Shown: piece by piece, positions 1 through 11,970 of the stretch
Numbering within the stretch: position 1 is the first letter of the stretch
Layout: every line of letters begins with the position of its first letter
NCBI GenBank assembly: GCA_026936335.1
Contig: JAPMXV010000019.1
Location: forward strand, 62,001 to 126,000
Direction of reading: 5' to 3'
DNA from: Mantamonas sphyraenae
Lineage: Eukaryota > CRuMs > Mantamonadidae
DNA: 64,000 nucleotides
Program-made: the position numbers and the translations under genes
The notes under the pieces: generated by a model
Seen by the model: only the letters and a program-made list of their open reading frames with translations
The model's database searches: none
What the model was told of the DNA's origin: nothing

Positions 1-3000
1 ACGGCTGTGCTGACGAGTGCTACGTCTCCAGAAGGCAGCACCTGCACAGACACGGACGAATCGTTGCGCCATGGCATAAGGAGGATGGAGGACGACGCAT
101 TGTTCTGCTCCGTCAACGTGGATGTGTCGTCGGACGCCACCACCGAGGCGTCGCTTGACACGATGCGAATCCATTCGTTGATAAGCTTCTCCACGCCGGC
201 CACAGACGCCAGCGAGGCTGTGGATCGCGACTGGTTGAGTTGGCAGTTAAAGTGGAGCTGAACTGTGCCCACGTCACTCAGGGTGAGCTGTGTCAACCGC
301 ACTGCCGTGCGTTTTACCCAAAACGTCACCACAGGCGCAGCGTCACGTTGCTGTGCCGTGTTGCCCTGCTGCAACACGGCACGCACTTGCACGGGGATGC
401 CCTTTGCACTTGTTGTGTGTGTGTTGTTGTTGCTGCTGTTGTTCACCAGCGCCAATGCATCGACGTCGAGCTCGACGAGGATGGCTGTTTGCAACAGTGT
501 GTTTGCGTGTGCCATGCTGCTCTGCCGATCTGCATCTGTAACCCCTTGCAGAATAAGCATGATTGTTTGCATGGCACTGTTTGTGTCTGGGTTTGTGACC
601 GTGGTGGTGCTCACAAACACGCGTGCGTTGTCCACAAGGGACATGTTCACGCTGATGCGCTTGATCCACCGTGCCCCCTGCCCTGCCACAGGCTCCACCA
701 ACACTTCGGCATTGAATGCTCCCACTCCCTGCAGTTCCGCCTTGAAAAGCGCCGGCAGTGGACCCGCTGCCTCTTGGATACAGCGTGTGTCCACAAACAC
801 CGTCACGGACACATTGTCCCGCGATCCTGTGCTCCATGTGGTCGGAGTGGGTGTCGGGGTGGGTGTCGGGATGGGTGTCGCCGATGGGGCCGGAGTGGGT
901 GTTGGTCCAGGTGTGGTGGTTGGTGACGCCGTCGGTGTGGGCGTCGCTGTCGGTGTGGGCGTCGCTGTAGGTGTGGGCGTCGCTGTCGGTGTGGGCGTCA
1001 CTGTAGGTGTGGGCGTCGCTGTCGGTGTGGGCGTCGCTGTCGGTGTGGGCGTCGCTGTCGGTGTGGGCGTCCGCGGCGTTGGCGTTGGCGTTGGGTCGGA
1101 TCCGGACAGGTGGTGTTGACGGGCAACACCTGCAGCGTCTTGTTGAGTGTGATCCATGGATCGCTTTCACATGGATGATCCGGCACGCGCATGCGAATGT
1201 ACAAGGTCACGTTGAGGGTGGTGCAGCCCGTGTTGACCGGAGCCCTGAAGAAAGTGTATGGAATCATGTAGTCCTGCTGCAGATCATTCGCCGATGCTGC
1301 GAATGACAACTCGTCAAAGGTGGCCCCAGAAGCGTCGAACCCAAACGAGTTTGGATGGGACGATGTGACGTGGCCCACCAGCTGCCCAGAACACTGGGGC
1401 GTACAGGCGAGATTGAACAAGGTGGCCAAAGGCGCTGATGTGATCGATGCACTGAACACTGGCTCTGTGTTGGTGGCAACCAGCGACGCCGCACGCTCGG
1501 CCTTGAGCGTCGTCAGCTGAAAGTCCGACGTCAGCTCACCCACCTCGGTCATGCCCACCGTGATGTTCAGTGTCAAATCCGCAGTCAATCCTTCCAGGGC
1601 AGTCACCGACGCGGGTGGAAAGTTGCAGCGCAGGTGGGTGTTGTTCACACGTGTGCCCTGGCCCTCTGCAAGAAAGGTCGGCACTCCGTTGGCGCCCTCC
1701 TTTCGGAACATGCAATTGTACGGCGGTTGCGATGTCTCGTGGATGTGTCCCTCCAGGTAGAACGACGTCGGGTCGTGTGGTCGCCGCTGCGAGGTGAAAT
1801 AGCGCGCGCAAAACCTGTGCTCTGCTGTGTTCCACGGAAGCAGCATCAGAGGCAGATTCAACCCTTGCACATTCACCGCACGCCGTACTCCCATTGCGGA
1901 CAACAGTGGGTCCCCTTCTGTACTCTGTGCAAGCGGACGCAGCCCACCCGCAACCACCATCTGTTCCGGGTTCGGCCCGTTTGCCGGTCCCTTGGTCAGC
2001 GAGCAGCCGGCAATGTCCGTCCATCGGTTCGGTGCACTACCCAGCATTCTAACTGGCCGCCATTCGTTCGTTAGCGTGTTGAATTGCCACAGGTCGGAAT
2101 GAAGCCTCTGTATGGGTGCGAGTGTGTGGGTGGCGGGTGGGAAATGTCTTGCGCGGGTGAGCCTCGAAATTCCTTCGTTTGCACGCAAAAGAAAGGAGTT
2201 TCCTTCGACGACAACGTCTCTGGGTGTCTTTGCACTTACCCCTGGCCACGTGGCATTTGGCAGCCCTGCCTCTTGTCCTGAGCCTCCATACACAAACACC
2301 CAGGCTTTGTAGTTGACCAGACAAAAGTGTGTTCGGCCGAGCGGTGCCACCGTCGAGCTTGGCGTGATGACGCTGCTGTATCCTGTGCTCAGAGTCACCC
2401 TGTACAAATCCTCCAAATACTGTGTGGCGGAGCGGCCGCTGAAAATAATGAGTGCGTCTCCCTTGGAGACGACGGCTGGTGGGTGTGTGCACGATCCGGG
2501 GCGTTAGCGCATCCTGCAACGGCTGCACGAAACACGGCATGGCGGGGCGGTATGGACGCATGTCCACTGCGGCCGCATTGTGTGTCCAGTGTCTGGGCCT
2601 GTGTACGCACGTCGGTGTGCGGGGCATGCGTGCTCGGCGCCCGTGGGCGTGCTTCCGAAAAAGGGAAAACTCACCTGCTCCTGCGCCAAATCGAGGTCCG
2701 GGCACTGCCCCGCTCAAATTCCGTTGAACCAGGGACAGGTTGCCAGAGACAGTCAATTCCCATAATTGGGCGCTGATTTCTGCGCTGTCCATATTTGTGT
2801 ATGGGACGTGTGCATAGCGGATGCCGCCGTACAGGTACGCTTTGTCCCCAAACGTCGAGACGGCCTGGTCCAGCCAGTCGTGCCCGCTCAGCACGTTCAC
2901 ACACACGTACGATCCGATATTCGCGTCTGTTTTGGCAATGGGTGGCCACACGCGTATGACGGAGTGAGTTTTCAAGGCGCCACCGGTCAGCGGCAAACAA

Positions 3001-3530
3001 CGGACCCGGCGACGGAATGTTTCTCTGGGCGGCGACGAAAAATTGAGAACATTCCACACGTAGCCGCCGGGCTCCAGCGAGCAAACAAACGTACTGTACG
3101 AGCAGCGGCGGAATGGGTTGACTTTGGTGGACCATGGACCTGCACTGAAGCTCCTGAGGGAGGGGGTGAGGAACACATCGTTCTGGATGGTGAATGATTG
3201 TGCTTCGGCCGTCTCGGGCACAGCGCCGCCATCGGTGGCCCAGTTGGAGCCTGTGCGCTTGAGGATGGCCGAGTCGGATGTGGTGGAAAGACCTGCGCTT
3301 CCACCCAAGAGGATGGTGGACTGTGGTGGATTGCCAACAGCCATGCCCATCTTGGCCTGCGGGAGGTCGTTGCAACTCTCCCAGGTGCCCGGAACGGCAT
3401 TGCTTCCGCAACGCCCCACTCCCGGGTTGCCCTGCACTGGCTGCAGCACAAGCACTGCAACCGTGCATAAGATGCCTATTAACAAGCCAACCAGGGCGGG
3501 CAAGCCCTGCTTGGTGCCAGCGTGAAGCAT
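1..3530 (-). CDS. Kelch-repeat secreted or type I membrane protein (3' end outside window)
   Basis: The start codon is at 3530. A hydrophobic segment at about residues 10-32 looks like a signal peptide or signal anchor. Exon 1 (3530-2675) and exon 2 (2475-2240) encode kelch-like blades: short motifs such as [13 protein letters not shown] and VVYGGSG, followed by W residues. Introns are about 2476-2674 and 2108-2239, with phases matching on both sides. Exon 3 (from 2107) contains an extracellular-looking region with paired Cys and many N-x-S/T sites. It then enters a Pro-Thr repeat linker and a second extracellular-looking domain that stays open through base 1. The frame changes at about 1093-1096 in a CCC run, where one extra C would join the two parts. 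Kelch propellers bind proteins or glycans. The ligand is unknown and the C-terminus is not visible. Confidence 0.7.
880..1080 (-). repeat. Minisatellite encoding a Pro-Thr-rich linker
   Basis: An approximately 18-bp unit (plus strand gtgggcgtcgctgtcggt) is tandemly repeated and encodes PTATPT on the minus strand inside the kelch gene. Such linkers are usually extended and O-glycosylated. The other two minus frames give TDSDAH and RQRRPH, which are not continuous with the flanking domains. Confidence 0.85.
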
Positions 3531-3654
3531 GGTCAGTTTTGGAAAAATGTGATGGGCAGACGCTCGCTGAGTTTGCTCGCCACCAATGCAAACGACACGA
3601 AGGGGCGCAACGAGGTTTGTGGAACAAGGGTATCTGTGATGCACACGTTCATGT

Positions 3655-6600
3655 TCAGTTTGCATCACTCCGGCTACGGTTGCACGCTTGTTTCCACGCT
3701 GCCACATCCGTGGGCACGAAACTGATCAGCACCATGAAGAGGGTGAGTGCAAAGAGAACGCTGAACCCGATGTTGACGCCCATAAACACGCCAAACTTGC
3801 CCAGGTAGAGAATGCGACAGAGGAGGAGGAAGATGGAGGCACCCAAGGAGCTGATGGCCCCGCCCAGGACGCTGACACCCATCTTGCCCAGGGCATCCCG
3901 CACGCGCAGAGGCTGTGTGCTGAGATCGCTTTCCACATAGCTGAGTGCCAGGTGGACCACGTAGTCGACGGAGAAGCCCACAAGCACGGTGACGCAGATG
4001 CTCTCCATGAAGCCCAGTTGCCAGCCGATGAGAACCATGGTGCCCACCACGCAGCTGACAATGCAAAGGATGCATACAATGGCCACTCCAGACACAAAGG
4101 CATTGCGTGTGGCCAGAGACAGCACCACAAAGGCAAGGGACAGCGACACCATCAGCCCACCCAGTGAATTGACCACGAGCGCCTCTTGTGTCACCAACCA
4201 CACAAAGTCGCGTGCACTCAGCAGTGCGTCGCCCACAGCAGGGCCATTCTTTGCGTTTTGTGCGCTCACAGACGCTGCCAGTGTGTCGTGCAGCTTGCGT
4301 TTGTCCGCCAGAGTGGCCCGCGGCGCCATCGTCGTCGGCAACCCCACACGTACGCCGCGAATGTTCCCACTTGTGTCAAACAGGACGTTGCCATCGAATC
4401 GTACGTTGCTACGCTGACGCAAAAAGGCACGCAGTTGGGACGTGAATGTGGTGGTGCCATTGCGTGCCACCGGAAATGTCGACACCGAGGCTGCAAATGC
4501 ATCCAACACAAAATCCACCTCGTCTTGCTTCACGTAGCTCAGCTCTTTGATGTGTTTCACAGTGTCCAGCATTTGCTGCTGCGCAGTTGGATCGTTCAGA
4601 TCGAACGATTCCTGCACCTCCAGTTTTCCTTTGTCTGCAGGGTCGAAGAAGTCCACCCCGCTGCGGTTCATCGTCTGCACGCCCCAAAACATTTGGACTG
4701 TGATTGTGTCATCCACGCGGAACGTCTCCGTCTGCAGGGCAATGGCCTGCGAGATCGGATGTTCGGGCGGCCAAATGTCACTCACCTGCTCGTTCGAGGG
4801 CGCCAGACGTGCAGCAAACACAGCAAAGAAGCTGATGATGGCCAGAGAGAGCACAATGATCACCAAGCGATTGTTGAGGACAAAGTCGGCGTACGGCCCC
4901 GCAAACCATCGCTCGATCGGCCTGTTCAGCTCCGCGTCGCTCAGAAACGCACGCCTGTCGCGCTGTGCATGGTTTGCTTTGCTGCTGTTGATGTCACCGT
5001 CGCCGTACAGATCCACCTCATCCATCGGCTCTGAATTTGCGTGCGCTTCGTCAACATCCACCACCACGTGGGTGTCTTTGTCGGCAAATTGAGTGGGTGC
5101 ACTGATCCCTGTGCCGTTTTCGTCCTCCCTGCGTTCATGCACAACCTCCTCCTTTTCGTTCTCCTCGTCCTCGTCCACAGACACATTGTCGTCGTCGTCA
5201 AAGTCCTCCACGGCCATCGTTTCCATGGCCACATCGTCCACCTGGGCTTGCGGATGGCTGAAAATGACACGGGTGCTATGCTTGTCGCTTTCCTGCACCA
5301 CCACCACGGGTCGCTTGACACGCACGGGCCCCGAAGGGTTTTCAGTGTCGCGATCCTTGCAGCAGCACATGCATCTGTCCGACGGCTTGCCACTAATGCG
5401 CGTTTCCCACAGCAACACCAACACGGGAAACAGAGTCACCACCATGAGGAAGGTGAAGAACACGAGCAGCGCAGCAAAGACACCAAACACCATGATGTTG
5501 AGGATGGGCGAAAAGATCGTGGCAACAAACGCACCCATGGTTGTGAACGACGTCACCAGCATTGCCCCAGCTGCCCTTTCGTACGTGTACAGCATCCTGG
5601 TGCGAAGATTGTCCTGTTCAGAGACGTCTTTCTGCGCCAAATGGGAAGACTGCATCCACGCATCGAAGAAAACAAAGGCGTCGTCTGCGCCGATTCCCAG
5701 GATGACGTAGATGGCCAGAATCTGCAGAGTGCCAAAGTGGTTGACTCCAAGCACGACCCGGTACACAAAAATGCCATGGGGAAAGTGACGAGGACCTGGA
5801 ACAGCGCACAGACACCCAGAAACACACTCTGCATGTGCAAGGTCATGAACGCCAACACAAAGGCCATGGAAGCACCTGCAAAGCTGCTGTCTGTGGCCAG
5901 CTGTCGAAAGGCGTAGGCGCCGGTCATCCCATCGTACAGTGTGAGCACAGTGGTGTCGGAAGTGGAGGATTCAAGCACAATGGGATCCATCACATCCTGC
6001 AGATGCTGGTCCTGCTTGTCATCCTGTTCATCAGTTTTCACCTTGTCCGACGAGTACCCAATGAGTGGGAGGCCGTAGCGCAGTGTCAACCGCACATGCT
6101 TGCTCTTCAAGCGTGTTGAAGAAAAGTTGCGATCGGTGGCAAACTCCGCAACCGCGTACGACCCATTGAACGTGGCCAGTTTGGGCAACAGGGCATCCAC
6201 GGCGGCCTGGCTGGGCTCCGCTGCGTCGTAGTCCACCGTGCCTGTTGGCCGCCCCGATGTGGCGTTGATCTCTGGAAAGAAGAACGACGTCAACGACACG
6301 GCGGGTTGGCATCGGGAGAAGGCGGCACGCTCGTCTGTGAGACACATGTCTTGGAATCCCTTTTGGGTGAACAGCTTCTTTTCAATGTCCAGAAGCACCT
6401 TGAGCTTGGAGGGACGCAACATGTTTGCCTCGTTGGTGCTGTCCGTGACAAACACCACCATGCTCGCACCGGGCACTGATCCTCGCGGCACGTCAGCCGA
6501 CGCCGATGTCGTGTTTCCAGTCACTCCCTGTCGTTTGTCCAGCTCGCTGTTGCTCAGATAGAGGGAGCGCAACGATGCAAGGGCGTCCTGATTTGTGCTG

Positions 6601-6969
6601 ACGTTGGAAAAGCGCACATCCCAGCCACTCTGAGGGTTGGGATGGGATGGCAAGGCGGTCCGGATGTGGCATCGAATGTGTCAGTGAGCTCACATGGCCA
6701 GGTGTGTCTGTGCATGCGCGGAAAAGCGGCGTTGGAGAGATTGGGGGTGCAGAAAAACCTGTGGAGTTTGATCCACCCAAACGCACCGTGTTGTTGATTC
6801 GCAGCAGCGGCATGGCAATGATTCCGAGCACGACCGGCAGGAGGAGGAAGCACACAAGCGCAGTGTATGGTTTTCCCACAAGGAAGCCAATCCAAGCGTC
6901 CATCAGGCGATGACGCAGCCCCTTTGCAGATGCTTGCTCGGCATCACCGTCACTGTCACTGTTACCCAT
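3655..6969 (-). CDS. Patched/Dispatched-like RND-family sterol-sensing membrane protein
   Basis: About 1,050 residues, starting at 6969 (MGNSDSDGD). TM1 lies at about residues 37-57. It is followed by a large extracytosolic loop, then a five-helix block containing GIGADDAFVFFDAW. A long acidic cytosolic linker follows, then a second TM/loop/TM block containing GFSVDYVVHLALSY. Acidic residues at these two TM positions are the signature of RND transporters such as Patched, Dispatched and NPC1, which move lipids or lipid-modified proteins using ion gradients. One intron (about 6630-6786, GTGCGT...AG, phase 0) interrupts the N-terminus. The frame breaks at about 5775 inside a five-T run; six T would give a continuous ...FFVYRVV... 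helix. It cannot be assigned to Patched rather than Dispatched. It is head-to-head with CWC25. Confidence 0.8.
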
Positions 6970-7079
6970 GGGATTGGATGAAGCCGTGATGGTGAAGATC
7001 TGTTGTGCAGAAGGTTTGTGGTTGGGTGCGATTGCGCACGGCAAGGAAGCCAACCCAACCTCCAAGGCCCCTTCCAGCC
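6970..7079. promoter_or_regulatory. Putative bidirectional promoter between the Patched-like gene and CWC25
   Basis: Only 110 bp separate the two divergent start codons, so both promoters and 5' UTRs must share this segment. I see no TATA box. Confidence 0.4.
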
Positions 7080-7573
7080 ATGTCCAAGTCCTTCCTGTCG
7101 AAAAAGTCGTGGCACACGGGCAGCCTGAAGAACCAGGAAAAGGTGTGGCTGCGGGAACAGGAGAAGAAGGCGGAGGACAAGAAGCTGAAGGAGTTGCAGC
7201 GACAGCTTGCCGAGGAACGGCAGATGGAGGAGCTGCGTGCGTCCCAGCGGGCATCGGGACTGAAAACGGCAAGCAACGTGGTGGGCGACCACAAGTTGGA
7301 TTGGATGTACCAGGGCCCGCCGGGCGAAGGAGGCATGGCAGGCCGTGAGGAGGAGAGTCTCACGGAAATCGAAAAGGAAAAGGCGGAGCAGTTCCTGCTT
7401 GGCAAGGAAATCAAAATGGAGCCGGAGAAGGGGGATTTGGCATCTGTGGAACAGTCACAGGGCTCACTCTTGTCAGGAGTCAACTCTGCGTGTAGGTGTG
7501 TGACGGCGGGGGGGGGAGGGACGAGGACGAGGAAGCGGAAAGCGCGCGGCTCGACTGGGAAACGCTGACACAC

Positions 7574-7604
<31 letters not shown>

Positions 7605-8666
7605 GCGGCGCAGAATGAACAATGGCGCAGAGTGCATTCCGACCCGCTGCTGGAAATCAAGAGACGAGAGGCAGAGTCGCTGAAAGCGGTGCTGAACAAC
7701 CCGCTGCGAATGAAGGCGATTCGCGAAGCGCTGGAAGCCAAGACGGGCAAGCCGCTGCCAGGCAGCGAGGGTGGGGTGGCCAAGGAGGAGGAGGGGGGAG
7801 AAGGACATGGGCACACACACAAACACAGGCACAAGCACAGACACCACCGGAAGCACAGGCGGAGGGAGGGAGAGGAAGGGGAAGAGGTTGGAAGCAGCAG
7901 GCGGCACAAGAGACGCCACCACCGCAGTCGCAGCCGCAGTCCATCGGAGAAGGAACGACGACACAAACGACACCACTCGGAGCACTCGCACAAGCGTAGG
8001 AAGCACCGAGAACGCGAGGAAGGGGATCAGCTGGAAGAGCACAAAGAGAAGCGGCAGCGTGTGGGCGAGGAAGGAGCACAGGAGGAGGAGGAGCAGCAGT
8101 CGAGTGTGACGACACAACCAACAACCAATGTCAGGCGACCCGGGTACGGGTTGGTGATGACAGAGAGTGCGCTTGCCATGCAAGAGGCAAAGCAGAGGCA
8201 GCAGGCGGCGTATCAGTCGCAGTATGTTGCACGATCATACAAACCACCCAGCAGAAAGGAGAAGGAGGAATCCGAAGCAGCGGCGAGGGCAGAGGCACGC
8301 GCACGAAGGAGTCACTCGGCAGGAGGAGGAGGTGGTGGAGGGAGTAGGGGAAGACCATTGACGGCAGAGGAAAAGGCAGCCAAGCTGGCACAGATGCAGA
8401 GTGCGGCGGCAGAGATGCACAGTAAGCGACAGGGAGAGGTGGATGCAGAACGAAGGGCATTGGAGGAAGAGAAGAAGGCCCACAAGGCGAGCGGGGCGGC
8501 CGCCGAGGGTGGACGCAGCGGAGCATCGGAGCTGGCCAAACCAGGATTCATCAAAGACATGCAAAAGGCAGTGTACAGCGAGAGTAACACGAGTCTGCAG
8601 GAGCGCATGGAGCAACACAAGCACTACAGGCAGACACGAGGACAATTGGACGGGGGAATGAATTGA
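7080..8666 (+). CDS. CWC25: Pre-mRNA-splicing factor CWC25 homologue
   Basis: About 490 residues. The N-terminus has the conserved CIR/CWC25 block KSWHTGSLKNQEKVW, a charged helix and the family motif LDWMYQGP. A second conserved block around SDPLLEIKRRE and LNNPLRMKAI follows the intron. The rest is Lys/Arg/Glu/His-rich disorder, as expected for this spliceosomal step-1 factor that stabilises the branch helix. The intron is about 7492-7605 (GTAGGT...ACACAG, phase 1). It contains CTGACAC at 7565 followed by a long CA repeat. The start at 7080 is the first ATG before the conserved block. Confidence 0.88.
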
Positions 8667-8712
8667 GGAGATTTCGCCAACCCAACCAAAATCCCCATCC
8701 CCTAATCCGGCA

Positions 8713-10062
8713 ATGAAGACGACAATTGTTGTGGTGTGCTGCATGCTGGCCCTGGCGGGCATCGCGCAGGCTCTGACCTTTTCGGTGGAAGCCCACGCTG
8801 AGGAGTGCTTCTACGAGGACGTGGATGCCGGCACGAAGCTGGGTCTGAGCTTCCAGGTCACCACAGGCGGCTTCCTGGACATCGATGTCAAGATCATCGG
8901 CCCCGACCAGCGTCTGGTGTACACAGGCACCCGAGAGACGGAGGGCCAGTACACCTTTGTGGCCCACATGAAGGTACGTGCGCGACGAAACCGCCCCGAG
9001 GTCGGCGAGCAGCCGGCGCCGAACACCGCCCCTGCTGCGACTCGCAGCGCCACAAAGATGGCAGGGTGGCGACGGAGGATGTGCATGGGGCGTTGTTGGC
9101 ATGTAATGGGCCCACGGGCGCGTAGTGGGCAGGTGGAGAGGGCGTAGAGAGGCGTGGCAGGGCCGGAGAGGGAAGGGCCATGCAAAAAACGAACGGGCAC
9201 AAGGCCGCGCGGAGAGGGGACACTGACGCAAGTTGCGGAATTGTGGGTCACACGCATGCACAATCGACGTCACATTACACACACACACACATATCCCACA
9301 CAGGGTGTCTACTCCTTCTGCTTCTCCAACAAAATGTCCACGCTGACGCCCAAGACGGTGGGCTTCAATGTGCGTGTGGGCGAGACGGACAGCGATGCCG
9401 AACCGGCCACCCGTGGTAAGTGAGACGTGGACAGAGTGTACCCTCAGGAGTGCCAGGACCCATCCCATGCATGAGTGCATGGTGGAGACGTGACAGGGTG
9501 CATGCCATGGCCTGTGGGCGACGTGGAGAGCCCCCTGGGTGTTGGAAATTTGTGCCCTCTTGTTGGCGCGCTGCTCGGTTGCGCTCTCGTGTTCGGAACC
9601 CTGACACACACACACACACACACAGAACACGTCGACCCGATCAAGGAGTCTGTGCAGCAGCTGCGCGAGGGTCTGGCTGCCATCCAGGCTGAGCAGAAGT
9701 ACATGCATGCCCGCGAGAGCGTGCACCGCAACAGTGAGTTCCGGGGGGGGGCGTGGTGACGTCAGAAAGATGGGCCTTGTGCACCACCCAGCCACACGCG
9801 CGTGCTGCACAGAAGCATGCTGGGGCACAATCATGCACACACATGACACTCACACAGTGACACGCACTCGTACACTTGCATACACGCACGTATGCCCACC
9901 CTGCGACGGCGGCAACCACGTTCGTTCCCCCACACAGCCACCGAGAGCACCAACGCACGCATCCTGTGGTGGTCGTTCTTTGAGGCAGTTGCCCTCATTG
10001 CCATCTCTGTCGGCCAGATTGTGTATCTTCGCCGCATCCTGGAAAACAAGAGCGCTGTGTGA
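8713..10062 (+). CDS. p24/emp24 (TMED) cargo receptor
   Basis: 201 residues from four exons (8713-8973, 9304-9415, 9626-9733, 9938-10062) with matching phases. It has a signal peptide ending near QALTF, a GOLD domain with the two conserved cysteines (EECFYED and YSFCFSN), a coiled-coil stalk (VQQLREGLAAI), one TM helix (WWSFFEAVALIAISVGQIVYL) and a short basic tail, RRILENKSAV. Length and order fit the family exactly. p24 proteins cycle between ER and Golgi in COPI/COPII vesicles and sort GPI-anchored and other cargo. It is closest to the p24-beta type (TMED2) by eye. The tail lacks a canonical C-terminal KKXX. Intron 1 is 330 bp. Confidence 0.92.
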
Positions 10063-10227
10063 ACGGCTGAATGAAAATCGCAGAACAGCTCCTCCCACCC
10101 ACCCGCACCTCCACCTCCACTCTCAGCCACCATTGGAACAGTGTGAGACCATTTCCCAGGGTGCAACAACATCGGGGCAAGGTTCCGATTTACAAGCGCA
10201 GCGCCCACCCACCCAACGACGTCGAGA

Positions 10228-11924
10228 ATGTTGAGTGGAGAGGGAACGCAGCAGCGGTCGACTCCGAGCTCAAAGGCAGCAGCAGCGGCTGCTGCAGGCA
10301 CAGCATCGATCGGCCCCATCAAAGGGATGCCAGGGGTCGACTCTGCTCATAGCCACATCACAATCATAGTCACAATCATAATCACAATCACACGCATGGC
10401 CCAGGGAGTGGGGCCGGAGCAGGCTCAGCCGCGGGGGCTGGGCCGGCCTCCGTCTCCGTCGCCCTGGACCTCCATGGACACAACGAGGCCAAAATGGGAG
10501 CAGGTGAGTGTCTTTGCATGCTCTGTGTGAGCCCACACACGCACACACACACACACACATGCGTCCATGCTTGCTGCACCTGGTCAAAGGACGCCGTAAA
10601 GAGCAAACGACGTCATCTTCGCCAAAAGCCCCGCGCAGCTGCTTCCCATTGCGCCTGCGACGAGACAGCTGACACACCGGACGTTGATCCGTGGGCATGT
10701 GTGGGTGATTGGGATGTGCATGTGCATTGGCAAACAGGCAAGAAGCGCACGTTTGTGCCGTACTCCAAGTCACGGCTGGGCTTTCTGGGCAGCGCGGGAC
10801 GCATGCTGCAGGCAGCGTGGGAGGAAAAGAGCAACCGCAAGTCGATTGTGACGGTGGTGTTGGGTCTGATAGTGCTTTGGATGCAGGTTGCAGATGCACA
10901 CTACTCTGGGAGTGTGGCGTTGTACGCAGAGAGCGTGAAAACGGCCGGGGTGCTGGGCTTCCTGGTCGTGCCTCTCTTTGCATCCATGGTGCAGCGTCAG
11001 AACGTGGACAGCACCGCGTGGACGTATGGCATTGGACGCGTGGAGACCCTGTGGGCCTTTACCGTCACCTGCTACATCCTGTTCATTGGCATGTTCATTG
11101 TCAAGGAGACGCTGGAGGTGTTTCTTGCAGACTATGACGCGTCGCACTTTGATGGCACGGGCATCTACACCACCGTCATGGTCTCCATGGCCTGGAATGC
11201 CCTGCGCATTGCCCTCACGGGCTTTTGGGCCGACGTGCAGGTGGAGACACGTGCGCGTGTGGCCCTGCCCGTGGACGAACACTTCAACACCCTGGCACAG
11301 GACATGCTCACCTCCGTCAGCGTGTTTGCCGCCGCATGGCTCACCAAATCGGAATGGGAGTATGCCGACCCGGTGATGGGCATGCTAATCATTGGGGCAA
11401 CCATCCACGGCACCCTGCCTGTGTTCTCCACCACAGGCGCCGTCCTCCTGCAATCTCGCCCCGTCACCATCCAGGGTGCACTTGACAAATGTCTGCACGA
11501 GGTGGCCACCTTTGATGGCGTCCTCGAGTGCACACGCACCCACTTTTGGACACATGCGCCCGGCGAGTATGTGGGCACCGTTCATGTGCGCATCCGACAC
11601 AACGCAGACCCGCAGCTGGTGCTCCAGCACGTGCGACACAAGTTTGCCAAGCTTGTCAACCACCTCACTGTGCAGGTGGAGAAAGATGACTGGAATGTCG
11701 GCGGCGCTGCTGCCGCCGCTGCCGCATCCTCCTCCTCCCAACACCATCATCACGACCACGACCACGACCACCATCACGACCACCATCACGATCACGATCA
11801 CGATCACCACCACGATCACCACCATCATGACCACGGCCACGATCACACGCATGAACACACCCACCTCCACGCACACGACCACCACCATGGCCATGACCAC
11901 GCACACGATCATCATCATGAATGA
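10228..11924 (+). CDS. SLC30A6-like (ZnT6) cation diffusion facilitator
   Basis: The main exon encodes about six TM segments and a C-terminal domain with IQGALDKCLHEVATFDGVLE, EHVATF-type spacing, FWTHAPG, GTVHVRIRHNADPQ and LTVQVEKDDW. These closely follow the human ZnT6 C-terminal domain. ZnT6 heterodimerises with ZnT5 in the early secretory pathway and does not itself transport zinc. As in ZnT6, the metal-site residues are degenerate here: TM2 reads AESVKTAG and TM5 has TLAQD where HxxxD is expected. The protein ends in a long His/Asp tail (11740-11918). The 5' end is uncertain. A His-Asn-rich frame (10350-10503) must join an upstream ATG at 10228 through a one-base break near 10349, and an intron runs from 10504 to about 10589. 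Confidence 0.75.
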
Positions 11925-11941
11925 ATGAATGAATGAATGAA
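11921..11941. repeat. (TGAA)n microsatellite at the 3' junction
   Basis: About five TGAA units overlap the SLC30A6-like stop codon and fill much of the 46-bp gap to the convergent LIG4 stop at 11971. Nothing else is seen in this gap. Confidence 0.8.
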
Positions 11942-11970
11942 TTGGGTGCGCTCTCCTGTCCACTGTCCAG

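Noticed and set aside
265-1119. Plus-strand frame with a Gly-Val repeat ([12 protein letters not shown])
   Set aside because: It is the antisense reading of the Pro-Thr linker minisatellite; the minus-strand frame continues into a structured domain on both sides.
1536-2024. Minus-strand alternative frame of 162 codons
   Set aside because: Overlaps the kelch exon and shows no domain; composition is that of a shifted frame.
10228-10530. The non-His frame of the SLC30A6-like first exon as the true N-terminus (ending KWEQ at the donor)
   Set aside because: Not fully excluded, since its phase fits the next exon, but the alternative frame gives a His/Asn run and an ordered Ala/Gly linker typical of ZnT proteins. 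The 5' end is therefore reported as uncertain.
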